From Chara braunii (lineage: Eukaryota > Streptophyta > Charophyceae > Charales > Characeae): a stretch of 45,363 nt of DNA. A program made the translations under genes and the position numbers. The stretch lies in contig BFEA01000202.1 in the NCBI GenBank assembly GCA_003427395.1, positions 241,588 to 286,950 of the forward strand. The letters are read 5' to 3'. Shown here in pieces: positions 31,557-41,780 of the stretch (position 1 is the first letter of the stretch; each line of letters starts with the position of its first letter). The notes under the pieces were generated by a model. The model ran no database searches and had not been told where the DNA came from. It saw only the letters and a program-made list of their open reading frames with translations.

Positions 31557-32016
31557 TAGATGGCGCAGCGAGGGAGGGAGATCGCGAACTGATTGAGAGA
31601 GATCACGCACCAATGGAGAGAGATGGCGCACCGATGGAGAAAGATGGCACAACAATGGAGATAGCAGGTGCAACGATGGTTAGCGATGGCACACCAATGG
31701 AGAAAGATGGCGCACCGATGGAGATAGAAGGAGAAAGATGGCGCAGCGATGGAGATAGATGGGGAAAGATGGCACAGCGATGGAGATAGATGGAGAAAGA
31801 AGGCGCAGCGATGGAGATAGATGGAGAAAGAAGGCGCAGCGATGGAGATAGATGGAGAACGATCGGAAGAGATCGCGCACCAGTGGAGAGAGATGACGCA
31901 CCGATGGAGAAAGATGGCGCACCAATGGAGAGAGCAGGCGCAGCGATGGTAAGCGATGGCGCACCGATGGAGATAGATGGTGCACCGATGGAGAGAGTTG
32001 GCGCAACGATGACCAA

Positions 32017-32195
32017 GATTAGTTATTGAACAACATCATTTAATGCGTAACTAATGTTGATCTAGAGATCAGTTCAACAAGCAGAAGTATTAATCAAAGT
32101 GAAATTTATCGCGTTAAACCTTCATTAGGCATACCTGACACCTGTTTCGTGCGATTCCACAATGATGGGCGGCTACACCGACAGCGGACTAAAAC
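32017..32195. other. Non-repetitive interruption of the minisatellite
   Basis: About 180 bp of AT-richer sequence separate two blocks of the minisatellite. It contains TGATCTAGAGATCA, a 14-bp near-perfect palindrome. No terminal repeats or duplication were clear, so it may be an original spacer or an old insertion. Confidence 0.5.
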
Positions 32196-33060
32196 AACAA
32201 TACAATGGCGATGGAGGGATCGCGCAGGAGCGATGGAGATAGATGGCGCAGCGATGGAGGGAGCCCAGTGATGGAGAGAGATCGCGCAGTGATGGAGAGG
32301 GATGGAGAGTGATCACTCAGCGATGGAGAGAGATCACGTGGTGATGGAGAGAAATCGCGCAGGAGTGATGGAGAGAAATCGCTCGGCGATGGAGAAGAGA
32401 TTGCGAAGGAGTGATGGAGAGAGATGGAGCAGCGATGGAGAGAGTCCGCGATGAGCGATGGAGAGAGATGGCGCGAAGATGGAGAGACAAGGCGTGAAGA
32501 TGGAGAGACAAGGTGCGAAGATGGATAGAGATCGCGCAGCGATAGAGAAGAGATCGCGCAGCGATAGAGAAGAGATCGCGCAGCGATAGAGAAGAGATCG
32601 CACAGGAGCGATGGAGATAGATGGTGTGGCGATGGAGAGAGTCCGTGATGGAGAAAGATGGCGCAGCAATGGAAAGAGATAGTGCAGCGATGGAGATAGA
32701 TGGCGCAGCGATGGAGAGAGATGACGCAGGAGATGGCCCAACGAATCAGCGATGGAGAGCGATGGCGCACCGATGAAGAGAGATGGCGGACCGATGGAGA
32801 GAGATGGACATAGATGGTACACTGATGGAGAGCGATGGCGCACCGATGGAGAGAGATGGCGCAACGATGAGAAAGATGGAGTAGCGATGGAACAGATAAC
32901 AATGGCCAGCGCTGCGATGGCAGCGATGACGATGGCCAGCACTGCGATGGCAGCGATAGTGATTGTCAGCGATGAGATGGTCAGGCGAGCGCGATGGCTG
33001 CGATGGAGGATATAGCTTTGCGCCACAATGACGATGAGCGAAGTGCATCAATGGTGATGG

Positions 33061-34290
33061 CGCATGACCTCAGGGGGGTAACGAAGCTCCACTTTGTACG
33101 TCGGATCATGCCGATCGACGGTCCAGACTAGAACAGTGAAAATGACCTTGCCTGTCCCTTGTTTTCTGGAAGTGTCATATCAATGCACGCCGGAGTTGGC
33201 GGAGATTTTAGGGCTTCTGGCATGTCAGTGGCTTCGTTAATCTGCGCCGTTGAAAATTGTTGATCGACGACCGATAATTTTCGGTACCTCTGACCTTTCG
33301 AGGCCCAACCTCCTCTTACCGTTTTATAGGCCCTGGCGTCTTATAGGCCCTGGCGTGCAATATGTGAATCGATACGGCCCCTCCTTGATTCCGACGCGAG
33401 ACCTGCTGCTGGAAAGTATAAAAGGCGTTGCCGCCCTCGTGTTATCCCTTTTGTTGTTTGGCAGCTCCACAGGTCGAGTCGCGCTATCGCTTCCGCGCGC
33501 ATTTTCATATGTTGTCTTCAACCGCCACCTCCTTCTGCCATAGCCAGTTCGCTGTTCCTAGCTCAATTCGCTCCTTCGGCCACCTCCTTCCGCCAACGCC
33601 ACAGTTGCCGCATGGTGTTCGGTTCGCTCTTCGTAGCTCGATTTCCATTCGCCATAGTCGGTTCGCTCTTCGTAGCTGGATTTCCATTCGCCATAGCCGG
33701 TTCGTTTTTCGTAGCTCGATTTCCCTCCAGCATAGCTGGTTCGGTCGTCGTACATCCATATCTGTCCGACGTTGGTCGTTCGCGCAATGCACGACGAAGG
33801 TGAGATGCTATTTCAGTTGTCCTAATCCGTGTCCAATGTCCGAACAGATTCCCAGATGCCTTGTCTCTACGTGCACGCTATAACCCCGCAGTTACCGCAT
33901 GTTGAACCCCGAATCAATTCCCAGTGTTGGTGTTTTGCAGCTCCAGAGTTCCGGTCGCGCTATCGCCACCGCACGTGTTCTGATATCTTTTCTTCACCCT
34001 CCACCTCCGTCCGCCATAGCCGATCCTCGCTTCGTAGCTCAATTACCTTTCGCAATAGATGAACCAATATCACGCACGCTATAAAGTTTTCATGCTATTG
34101 TTTGTATAAAGTTGCTCAATTCCCTTCGCAGCTTATACACGTCAGTGTCCATGGTGAACCCGGAATAAATACCCAGTTTTTGTTGAACACTGAATCGATT
34201 CACGGTTTTCGTTCACCTGTCCCTTGTGAGGTCGCTGACCTGACATATTTGTGACGATATATATATATATATAGGTACTCGTCCGTGCTG
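33061..34290. other. Spacer with duplicated blocks and a 39-bp minisatellite
   Basis: A block of about 115 bp at 33460-33573 (GCAGCTCCACAGGTCGAGTC... CATAGCC...AGCTCAATT) is repeated with changes at 33938-34053. Between them a 39-bp unit GGTTCGCTCTTCGTAGCTCG... occurs at 33621, 33660 and 33699. A weak open frame runs through these repeats on both strands, but it lacks protein-like features outside the repeat, so I do not call a gene. An (AT)n run is at 34258-34274. Confidence 0.7.
33417..33424 (+). promoter_or_regulatory. Candidate TATA box
   Basis: TATAAAAG in the context AAAGTATAAAAGGCG is a strong match to a eukaryotic TATA box. It points right, towards the ParB/methyltransferase-like gene whose first ATG is at 35389, about 2 kb away, so a long leader or an intron would be needed. 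It could equally be chance. Confidence 0.3.
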
Positions 34291-34294
34291 CTTC

Positions 34295-35300
34295 TAGAAG
34301 ACCGAATTAATTCGCAGTTTTTGTTCATCCATCCCAGCGAGGTCGGGACTGATCCACAACTGCGAGTTAGTTCGCAGTTTGCGACCTATACTGCTAGAGG
34401 AGTCACAACTGCGAGTTAATTCGCAGTTTCCCCAAGATAAGACGTCTCTTTCTTGAAAGTTAGTTCTTTATTTCCACAACTGCGAGTTAGTTCGCACTTT
34501 ATGACCCACATTGCTGGAGGAGTTGTTGCCCTCTGTATCCAGAACTCGGAGTTAGTTCGCACTTGTAGACACCCATGTCGTACGTGTTTCAGGTCTTCAT
34601 TTCAACAACTTCGAGTTAGTTCGCACTTTCCCCAAGATAAGCCGCCTCTTTCCCAAACGTGACTTTCTCGTTTCCAGAACTGTGAGTTGGAATTGTTGTC
34701 TTGTCTCCAAAACTACGAGTTAGTTCACACTTGTTGATACCCATGCGGTACTTGTTGTAGAGGTCTTCATTCCCAGAACTCCGAGTTAGTTCGCACTTTC
34801 CCGAAGATAAACCGCCTCTTCCTCGTTTCTAGGATAGCGAGTTGGTTCGCACTCTTTCTGAGGAGTTGTTATCTTTCCTCCGAACTCACTCTGCCAGAGG
34901 AGTGTTGTCTTTCCTCTCGTTTACCCAATTGTTGTGACTTCGTGTGCATTTCAAACACCCATCTCGTACGTCGTTTTGTCTTGTCTCCAGAACTGCGAGT
35001 TGGTTCCCACTTGTCGATACCCATGCGGTACTTGCTGTAGAGGTCGTCATTCCCAGAACTCCGAGTTAGTTCGCAGTTTCTTGAAGATAAACCGCCTCTT
35101 CCTCGTTTCTAGGACAACGAGTTGGTTCGCACTCTTTCTGAGGACTTGTTATCTTTCCTCCGAACTCACTCTGCCAGAGGAGTGTTGTCTTTCCTCTCCT
35201 TTACCCAATTGTTGTGACTTCGTGTGCATTTCAAACACTCATCTCCGAAATCGTTTTGGTCCTCCATTTGGTCAACTCCGAGTTAGTTCGCAATTTGCTT
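34295..35300. repeat. Palindrome array 2 upstream of the plus-strand gene
   Basis: About 14 copies of the same 22-bp palindrome as in array 1 lie in 1 kb. Near-perfect members have arms AACTGCGA / TCGCAGTT at 34358-34379 and 34407-34428. Others are at about 34477, 34541, 34605, 34710, 34775, 34832, 34993, 35055, 35112 and 35274. A segment of about 281 bp is tandemly duplicated (about 34695-34975 and 34976-35256, nearly identical), with a more diverged third copy to the left. Each unit carries three palindromes. No gene is present; the array ends about 90 bp before the ATG at 35389. Confidence 0.87.
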
Positions 35301-35388
35301 TTGTAGTCTTAGGAAAACCTTGTGGCTTTCCTCCCGGTCATTCGATTTGGTTTAGGGTTGGGCGTATTAGTCTAGGGTTGGGCGTAAA

Positions 35389-36187
35389 ATGGCGTCCCCG
35401 AAGAACGCATCGACAAGCGCTGGGGCGTCTGCCCCGGGGAGGGACGACCTCTTCAGCAATCTACTCAGTATTTCCATATGAGGGATGCACAATCGTTTTT
35501 GGACTTCGTTGTTGAGGGGAACGATGTTGGGCCAGCTGTTTTCATGCGACCCACTTGCTTTCCAGACGCTGAAGGAGCAACCGATGTTCTTCCTCTCGGT
35601 ACCATCGTCTCTTTCGGCAAACAGTCTGGAGGCTTGCTCAAGCTGCACACTAACATCTTATACGACCACTGCAGACTGCCTTACAAAGGTGTTAAGGGTG
35701 TGATAGTGTCGATCGAGAGTTTCGCGGGGCACGGCTCGAGCGTGCTACTTTGCCGTCACTTCAAAGGGCTTTACGATGGCAACAGCAGGCGTCTTCCACC
35801 GCCAGTGGAATACCTCGATCTCGCGCTGAAGGTGCCGAAAGACCGTCCAGTTCTTCCGCGAGAATATGCTTTTCGGCTTCTGCCAGCCCATGAGGGGTCG
35901 TCCAGCTTGGCTCAAGAAACCCCTGTGACGCCAGTGGGGCACGGGAGTGTGATTCACGGCACTGGGGGTCAGGGCAAGGGGCACGCGCGCAGCATTCAGA
36001 CGCAGGTCGGCCCGGATGCTCCTGGGAACACGTCTGGCTTGCATTCTCCAGATGCAGGGACTCACCGGGTCGGTACTCCGAAAATCCTCAAGGTCGTCTG
36101 CCAGGGCGACTCGTATTCACTTCGAGATAAGACGAGAAGAGAATCCGGCAGATCAGGGCAAGAGGTTGGAGGGATGAGGCTGAAGGG
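35389..36187 (+). pseudogene. N-terminal part of the long plus-strand gene, unknown domain
   Basis: ATG at 35389 opens MASPKNASTSAGASAPGRD. A one-base frame change near 35465 leads to the frame starting HMRDAQSFLDFVVEG and running to about 36180. A compact hydrophobic domain follows (GPAVFMRPTCF, LPLGTIVSFGKQSGGLL, GVKGVIVSIESFAGHG, VLLCRHFKGLYDG), then a Gly/Ser/Pro-rich linker. I do not recognise the domain. The frame shifts again near 36180 into a Lys/Arg-rich segment with nuclear-signal-like clusters (KKRERQKTVREE, KKSKRKLPDEE), so this is probably the front end of the ParB/methyltransferase-like protein and not a separate gene. It starts just after palindrome array 2. Confidence 0.5.
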
Positions 36188-39100
36188 ATGGGCGCTGGGC
36201 GCGACAGCTCTGGCGGGGAGCCGACTTCTTCGGAAAAGAAGCGTGAGCGACAGAAGACGGTGCGAGAAGAGGTGGCGGAACAAACCCGACGCATGAAGAG
36301 GATGAAAGGACACTCGGAGCCGATGATTGGCGGGGATGAAGGTGACGTCAGAGAACGTGCCTCGGAAAAGAGGACGCCAGGGATGTGTGGCGGACAAGAA
36401 CAAGGAGTCAAAAAGAGGTAGTCGAAGGAAGAGGGTGCAACAACAAGTAAGAAAGCGAGGAGGCCCGACGGTTTGACCATCCGCGAAGGTCAAGCTATGG
36501 GTGAAGGAGATTCGACTCGTCTAGGCATTGCCGCCGCGAGAGAACCTTCAAAGAAATCCAAAAGGAAACTGCCAGATGAAGAAGGCGATGGCCAGAGGAA
36601 ACCTCGGAGGAGGAAGACTGGTGAGGGGACGAGTGGTGGCGAAAGGGCTGTCGGTAGGCAGTACGACGAAGCGGCATCGTTTTGGCTCGAATACGAGCGG
36701 AACGATGACGGTGAGATCGTGGAGAAGGAACCCCCCATTCAACTGCTCATCGACCCCTGGAAGGTCTGCGACATCCCACCGTGGGAAAGATATTACAAAC
36801 ATCGCAGTCTCACTCGCGATGGTGTGGAGGACATCAAGGGTGCGATGCTAAGGCAGTTCCACAATGAAAAGGGGAAGATCTGGGTGAAAAACCCATTGGT
36901 TACTGGCACTCATCTACAAGCCGATGAGGCATAAGCCGGAGAGAGTTGAGAGGGTTCGCAAGGATGTGTTCAAGCCAGAGGACAAGGACAAGTACTTTTA
37001 TTACCCTGTCAACGGACAACACACCGTGGCTACTGTGAAGGAATTGGACGGTGAGCAAATATTCGATTTGTGGAAGATGCACTCGTGGCCGGCGAGAGTC
37101 GTGTGGTTCTCCGACGAAGACTTTGAAAGGTATTTGCAGGTCAGTCTCACGGAGAACACAAGACACAAGATGTCTAAGCAGCGTGCGCAGAAGGTCGCTT
37201 TCGAGGACATGCAGGAGCCATGGGAGAATCAAGGAAGGCCGGTGGCCATTCAAGGGAGCCCTTCCGGTAAGGAGGCCGAAAAACAAGCGTTTTTCGAGTT
37301 CCAAAAGCTGCTTTTGGGAAAGAGTCCGAACGGGGCTCATTGAACGATGGCAAGTAGAGCGACAACGCTCGCTGACAAGGACCACGTCGCTGCCATTGGC
37401 AATGCATTGAGGCAATGGATGCCGCTCGTGACGGCCAGTGATGAGGTTTTCCGGAAAGGTATGGAGTTCTATGACAAATGGGCCGAGGGAAAGTTGTTGG
37501 GCGGAGATGGGAAGACGCCCTTGTTGAAGCCGGGCAAATACATGCCAGACAAATCTCTGGGTCTTCAACCAATTCCGGAAATGGGTGCGAAAGGGGCGGC
37601 TGGTGAAACGAAGATGGGGTGGCTGGTCCGGGTCCCGCCTCCTCCGACCAAAAAAAACGCAAGCAGAAGACAAGTTTTTCGTCGTCGTGAAGGAGCCAGA
37701 CATGTTTTGTTGGCAGTCTCTCGCAGACATGATCGATGCCGAAAAACTGTCGATCCTCGACGACATTCTCGCGCTGAGGGGAATGTTCGTGCAATCGGCG
37801 GGCGGGCATCCGAAACGTCAACATAAGCCTGGAATTAAAGACATGGTCGCGACGAGGAAAGTGGACCGCATGATGCTCCGCATGTTTTACTACATCTTGT
37901 TCCTTGAATTTGAGGAGGACTCAGAGGTTTGGCGCTACGAGAGCCCTTTTTTTCGGACCGAGGGGCAGCTTCTGGCGAAGTTCGGGCCACAAGGCCTCAC
38001 GAAGCAGGTGTGGGTCGAACTGCGGAAGCATTTCCAAGGCGCGGTGGAGTACGTGAACACTTGCAAACGTATTCTTCCGTACGAGAAGGAGTCCCTCGAC
38101 GACACGAAGAGAATGTACGATGATGACAGGTTCCCTGAATCTTTCGAGAAGTTCGTCCGTTCCATCTTGCGACGAACGGAGGAAGAAGTCCAAGACACGA
38201 TCAGGGTCAGCGGGGATGTGAGGCACATGAAATGGCACAAGCTCAACCGGGTGACCAGCCTTATTCCTTTCGGTTGTCCGCCTTCCCAAGCTCACAGTCG
38301 TCTCGCTGAGATCTGCGAGATTGTGCGACATTACGTATGCAACTTGTACGTCCTCGATTTGTGTGATCCCACACTCCTCTCAGACTGGCAAGAAGACGAT
38401 TTCGCCTCCTTACAAGGCGTTCGCCAAACCCTATTGCCAAGGCACAGGGCACTTGTGGTCTTCTTCCCCTCTCGTTGGGAGCTCAGTTTCTTGAAAGGCA
38501 TGGCCACGCTTACCGTCCATCACGTCAGGACAGGGAAGTGGGTGCGCCATGCACAAAGGCAGGCCACTGTCCGGGAAGGCAATATGCTGGTCGAGGAGTA
38601 TGATCGTCTGTACGTGGTTTTTAATGGCGAGAACCTGGCAGACAACACGGTTGCAGTCTTCCCGACCAGTAATCCAACGAAGCCTCCCCGTGCTCATGCT
38701 CCAAGTCCGGCCAAATCCGCGGCGGCGGCCCACTCGAAAGCTGCATGTTCATCCGACCCATCAGGACAAGCTGTGGCCTGTTTCGACGTGGCAGACGAGG
38801 ACAAGTTCCCTCATAGCTAGTGGGAGGACGGCGGCGTGACAAGTGTTCGTGGAGCTACTTACGGGGACAGGGAGCGCAACCCGGCTCATCTAATTGGTCT
38901 GCTCGAAAACTTTTGCAGAGTTGGGCAAACTGCTTTCTTTCTTTGGGAAGGCGCATGCGTCTGTCGTGTGGGAGCTCCTGCGCAGCGGTTGGAACATCGT
39001 TGTGTTAGAGAACGAGGCGAGGATGATTGATTACCTTAACGAGTTCGTTAAGACACGCGTGGGGGACCCTCGCCACCATTGGTCTTTTGTCCAGACCACC

Positions 39101-40032
39101 GGCGAACGAAACTGGGATCCCAAACGTGACATGTATTGGAAATTGTCGGGAAACAAAAGGACGGAGGTTTGAGACTTCCTTTTCCAACCTGGACCGCCTG
39201 CTCAGACCGACCTGAAATACAATCGATGGAGAAACCTGGTGTTCGATGTGCTGAATGGTTACCACGATGCACCCAGGGAGTCCGTCTCAAATTTCCTGAA
39301 AAGGCTGGAGCACATTTTCTTCTTGATGGCCGAACCGCAGACCCTCGAAAACTACAAGGCGCAGTGTGACGAGGAGGACCCTTTCGACGCTGAAGACATG
39401 GAGGAGTTGAGCGACTCTGAAACCTTCGATTTCGAGTCCATGCCACTTCGTCAGGTGGTTGCATAGGTTGATGATGAAGGGGAAGTGTGCCTCGGAGATA
39501 TAGCGCGTCCCCTGCCGGTTTGAAGCGTGTGTTTGAGCGCGAAACAGTCGAGGACCAATCGTCTGATGACGGGGAAGAAAAGAGAGACTATGAGTACGAA
39601 CCTGGCAGCAAGATCCCTAAGGACCATGAAACCTGGGAGAATGACAGACTCTTCTTCTACGGGAAGCACCACCGGTTCACAGCGGAGGATGTCTGGGGCC
39701 ACAACGTCGTCTTGCACCCCAGGAAATTCCAACCTGCTGTAAAGAATGGAAAGTGGGTCATGACAATGAAGGAAGCCGATGGCAAGTGGAGTGGTCTGAA
39801 CAGATTGGGAGCGGGTCCATTTAAGAAAAAGGTGAGAGAAGCTCTCGTGGAGCGTTTGAGTGTGATGAACCCCAAAAGGAGCCTGCCGAACGTCAATGCG
39901 TATGCAGGCCAGAAGCTCGACGAGCTGTACGACAACAAAATGTTGGAGTTGCGAGTGCCTTTCTACACACTCGAAACGGCACCGTCTCGTGGCATTGACT
40001 GGCGCATGCCGCAACCTCCATCGGCTGGTTAG
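36188..40032 (+). pseudogene. ParB-like domain fused to a permuted DNA methyltransferase-like domain
   Basis: A basic N-terminal stretch is followed by LEYERNDDGEIV and IDPWKVCDIPPWER. Then comes a ParB-like core near 36990-37190: YYPVNGQHTVATVKEL, WPARVVWF and SLTENTRHKMS, matching the G-x-H-R-x-x-A and E-N-L-Q-R style blocks of ParB. Near 38340-38490 the order YVLDLCDPTLLSDW, RQTLLPRHRALVVFF, then YDRLYVVFNGEN resembles motifs IV-V of N6/N4 DNA methyltransferases. NPAHLIGLLENF and SFFGKAHASVVWELL...IVVLENEA (38880-39030) resemble the K-P-x-x-L and motif I region in permuted order. The D-P-P-Y and F-x-G-x-G signatures are altered, so activity is doubtful. Breaks: frameshifts near 36900, 37655 (A8 run), 38915 and 39500; stops at 36419, 37341, 38818, 39170, 39464 and about 39522. 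Confidence 0.5.
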
Positions 40033-40983
40033 CATCCGGGAGGCGGTGGAGGAGGAGACGAAGGAGACGGCGGAGGTGACGGAGGAGACGGCTCAGGATC
40101 TCATGGAGGAGATGACGGAGGAGACGACTCAGGATCTGTTGGAGGAGGTGAGGGAGGAGGCGGCTCAGGATCTGTTGGAGGAGGTGAGGGAGGAGACGGC
40201 TCACGATGTGCCAGAAAGGGGTCAGCTGGAAAGGGGTCGGGCGGAAAGGGGTCGGGTGGAAAGGGGTCGGGCGGAAACGGGTCGGCGGGGAAGGGGTTGG
40301 GCGAAAAGGGGTCGGGCGGAAAGCGTAAAGCGTTCGGGAGTCGCGAATCTAAGGGAGCTGATAGCCACGGCGTAGGGAGCCGAGATTCCGACATGCGAGA
40401 CGAGGCCGCCCTGAAGTCTTATCAAGTGCGAGTAGATTCACACTTTTCTGCGAGGACTTTGTTTCCCGATGTCGAGGAGAGTCCGTCCCACCATACGCAG
40501 CCGACGTCTCCTGTGCACAACACCTTGCTCCTGCGCCTCTTGGAAGAGGGCGAACGTCTGCAGCATAGGGCAGCATCTCCTGAGTGGCAAAACCATTCCT
40601 TAGCAGGAACTGCGTCTTCGTTTTGCCTGGAGGCCGGGATGCCTGCATTGCGAAGGAGCGAAAGTGCGAGCGTCAGCTCCCTCAGCTCCGGCGAGCGCCG
40701 CAAACTCCGAATAGATTCGGAGTTACTGACGTCGCCCTGCGGGCCTTCCGCCAGCAGTGCTCACCGCAAAGTCCGAATACATTCGGAGTTACTGACGTCG
40801 CCCTGCAGACCTTCCGCCAGCAGCGCTCCTCACGCTACAATTCCATGGGGCCAAGAAAATGTGAGGTCCAACCCCCCGCATCTTCAGTTGGGCACAGTGT
40901 TCCCCTGCTCACCGTCGTTCTTATATGTTGAGACTCAAAGTGTTGGAGGGGCCCGCTGCAGGAGTGTTGGAGACCGCGGGTAG
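40033..40983 (+). pseudogene. Gly/Lys-rich tail of the ParB/methyltransferase-like gene
   Basis: After a single TAG at 40030-40032 the same frame continues with Gly/Asp-rich repeats (GGDGSGSHGGDDGGDDSGSV, 40040-40200), then seven or so GKGSGGKGSGG units (40215-40320). A Ser-rich part follows (SASVSSLSSGERRKLRIDSE) with stop at 40983. The TAG fits a CAG to TAG change, so this was probably the disordered C-terminus of the protein. Three members of the dispersed palindrome family lie inside it, reading VRVDSHF, LRIDSEL and VRIHSEL. Confidence 0.45.
40699..40830. repeat. 66-bp tandem repeat carrying the dispersed palindrome
   Basis: Two copies with a 66-bp period share ACTGACGTCGCCCTGC and CCTTCCGCCAGCAG. 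Each begins with a palindrome: AACTCCGA-ATAGAT-TCGGAGTT at 40703-40724 and AAGTCCGA-ATACAT-TCGGAGTT at 40769-40790. The first has perfectly paired arms. It is also in-frame with the Gly/Ser-rich tail. Confidence 0.88.
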
Positions 40984-41400
40984 CGAGTATGAACGTAATG
41001 CTTCGGAGGGTGTATCCGTTGACTGTGAGACCAAGAGTACAACAACTTCTGTGGAAGCGGAGCTCTCACCGGGAGTGCATGCTGTACAGTACGAAGAGGA
41101 GACTCAACAATGGCAGTCTCGCAGAGTGTTGGAGACCGGGGCTAGCGAGTATGAACGTCATGCTTCGGAGGTTGCGTCCGTCGACTCTGAAAGCAAGAGT
41201 ACAGCAACTCCGGGGGAAGAGGAGCTCTTACAGGAAGCGCATGCTCTGCAGCGGGAAAATGAGACTTAACACTGGCCGGCTCGCGAAGTGTTGAAGGGGC
41301 TCGATGTAGGAGTGTTGGAGATCGGGGCTGCGAGCATGAACGTTAAGCTTCGGAGGGTGCGTCCGTCGATTCGGAGAGCAAGAGCACAGCAGCTCCGGGG
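40940..41400 (+). repeat. 162/186-bp tandem repeat, three copies
   Basis: Units start with GTGTTGGAG at 40964, 41126 and 41312 (41288 for the extended form). They share GCGAGTATGAACGTNATGCTTCGGAGG, a GTCCGTCGACTCTGA block and GAGTACAGCAACT. Copies 1 and 2 keep one open frame (ASEYERHASEVASVDSESKS) to 41269; copy 3 is degraded. It may be a further tail segment of the long gene reached by a frame change near 40930, or a separate repeat protein. Confidence 0.7.
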
Positions 41401-41589
41401 GTAGAGAACATGTTATCCGTTAAAATAGGACATTATATTTTAAATTGGTACTCGCACGCTATTAATTTCATGTTAAAATCACTATATTTTGGACCTGAAT
41501 GGAACTTAGGAACCCAAAGAATGCAATTGAGAAGCTATAAATTGAATCTAAGCCGGAGATTCAAGGCAATCACTTACTGATTATGATGG

Positions 41590-41780
41590 ATTAAGTGTGG
41601 ATTCCATTGCACTTCCATCAATTTTGTAACTTAAAAGCCGTTACGGTTACAACATGAATTGTTGAACTCTCCATTTCTTTACACNATTAAGTGTGGATTC
41701 CATTGCACTTCCATCAATTTTGTAACTTAAAAGCCGTTACGGTTACAACATGAATTGTTGAACTCTCCATTTCTTTACAC
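41590..41780. repeat. Exact 95-bp duplication around a single N
   Basis: 41590-41684 and 41686-41780 are identical and separated only by the N at 41685. Exact identity beside an N in an otherwise diverged region points to two contig ends joined without merging their overlap, so the duplication is probably not real. Confidence 0.85.

Larger units (their letters stand above)
31180..33060 (+). repeat. Purine-rich minisatellite, 31-bp and shorter units
   Basis: Units built from GATGGAGATAGATGGAGAAA, GATGGCGCAGC and GATGGAGAGAGATCGCGCA fill almost 1.9 kb. A clean 31-bp period is seen at 31746, 31777, 31808 and 31839. The plus strand gives Asp/Gly/Arg-rich frames and the minus strand Ser/Leu/His-rich frames up to 237 codons; these are repeat artefacts, not genes. 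The array is interrupted by a MITE (31453-31556) and by unrelated sequence at about 32017-32195. Confidence 0.9.

Noticed and set aside
31603-33026. Several Ser/Leu/His-rich minus-strand frames and Asp/Gly-rich plus-strand frames
   Set aside because: They are translations of the 31-bp minisatellite and change with unit phase.
33428-33883. 151-codon plus-strand frame
   Set aside because: Most of it is the 39-bp minisatellite (RSSISIRHS units); no independent support.
34453-35515. Plus-strand frames through array 2
   Set aside because: They only repeat the palindrome as LRVSSHF or SELVRTC and carry no other protein-like sequence.
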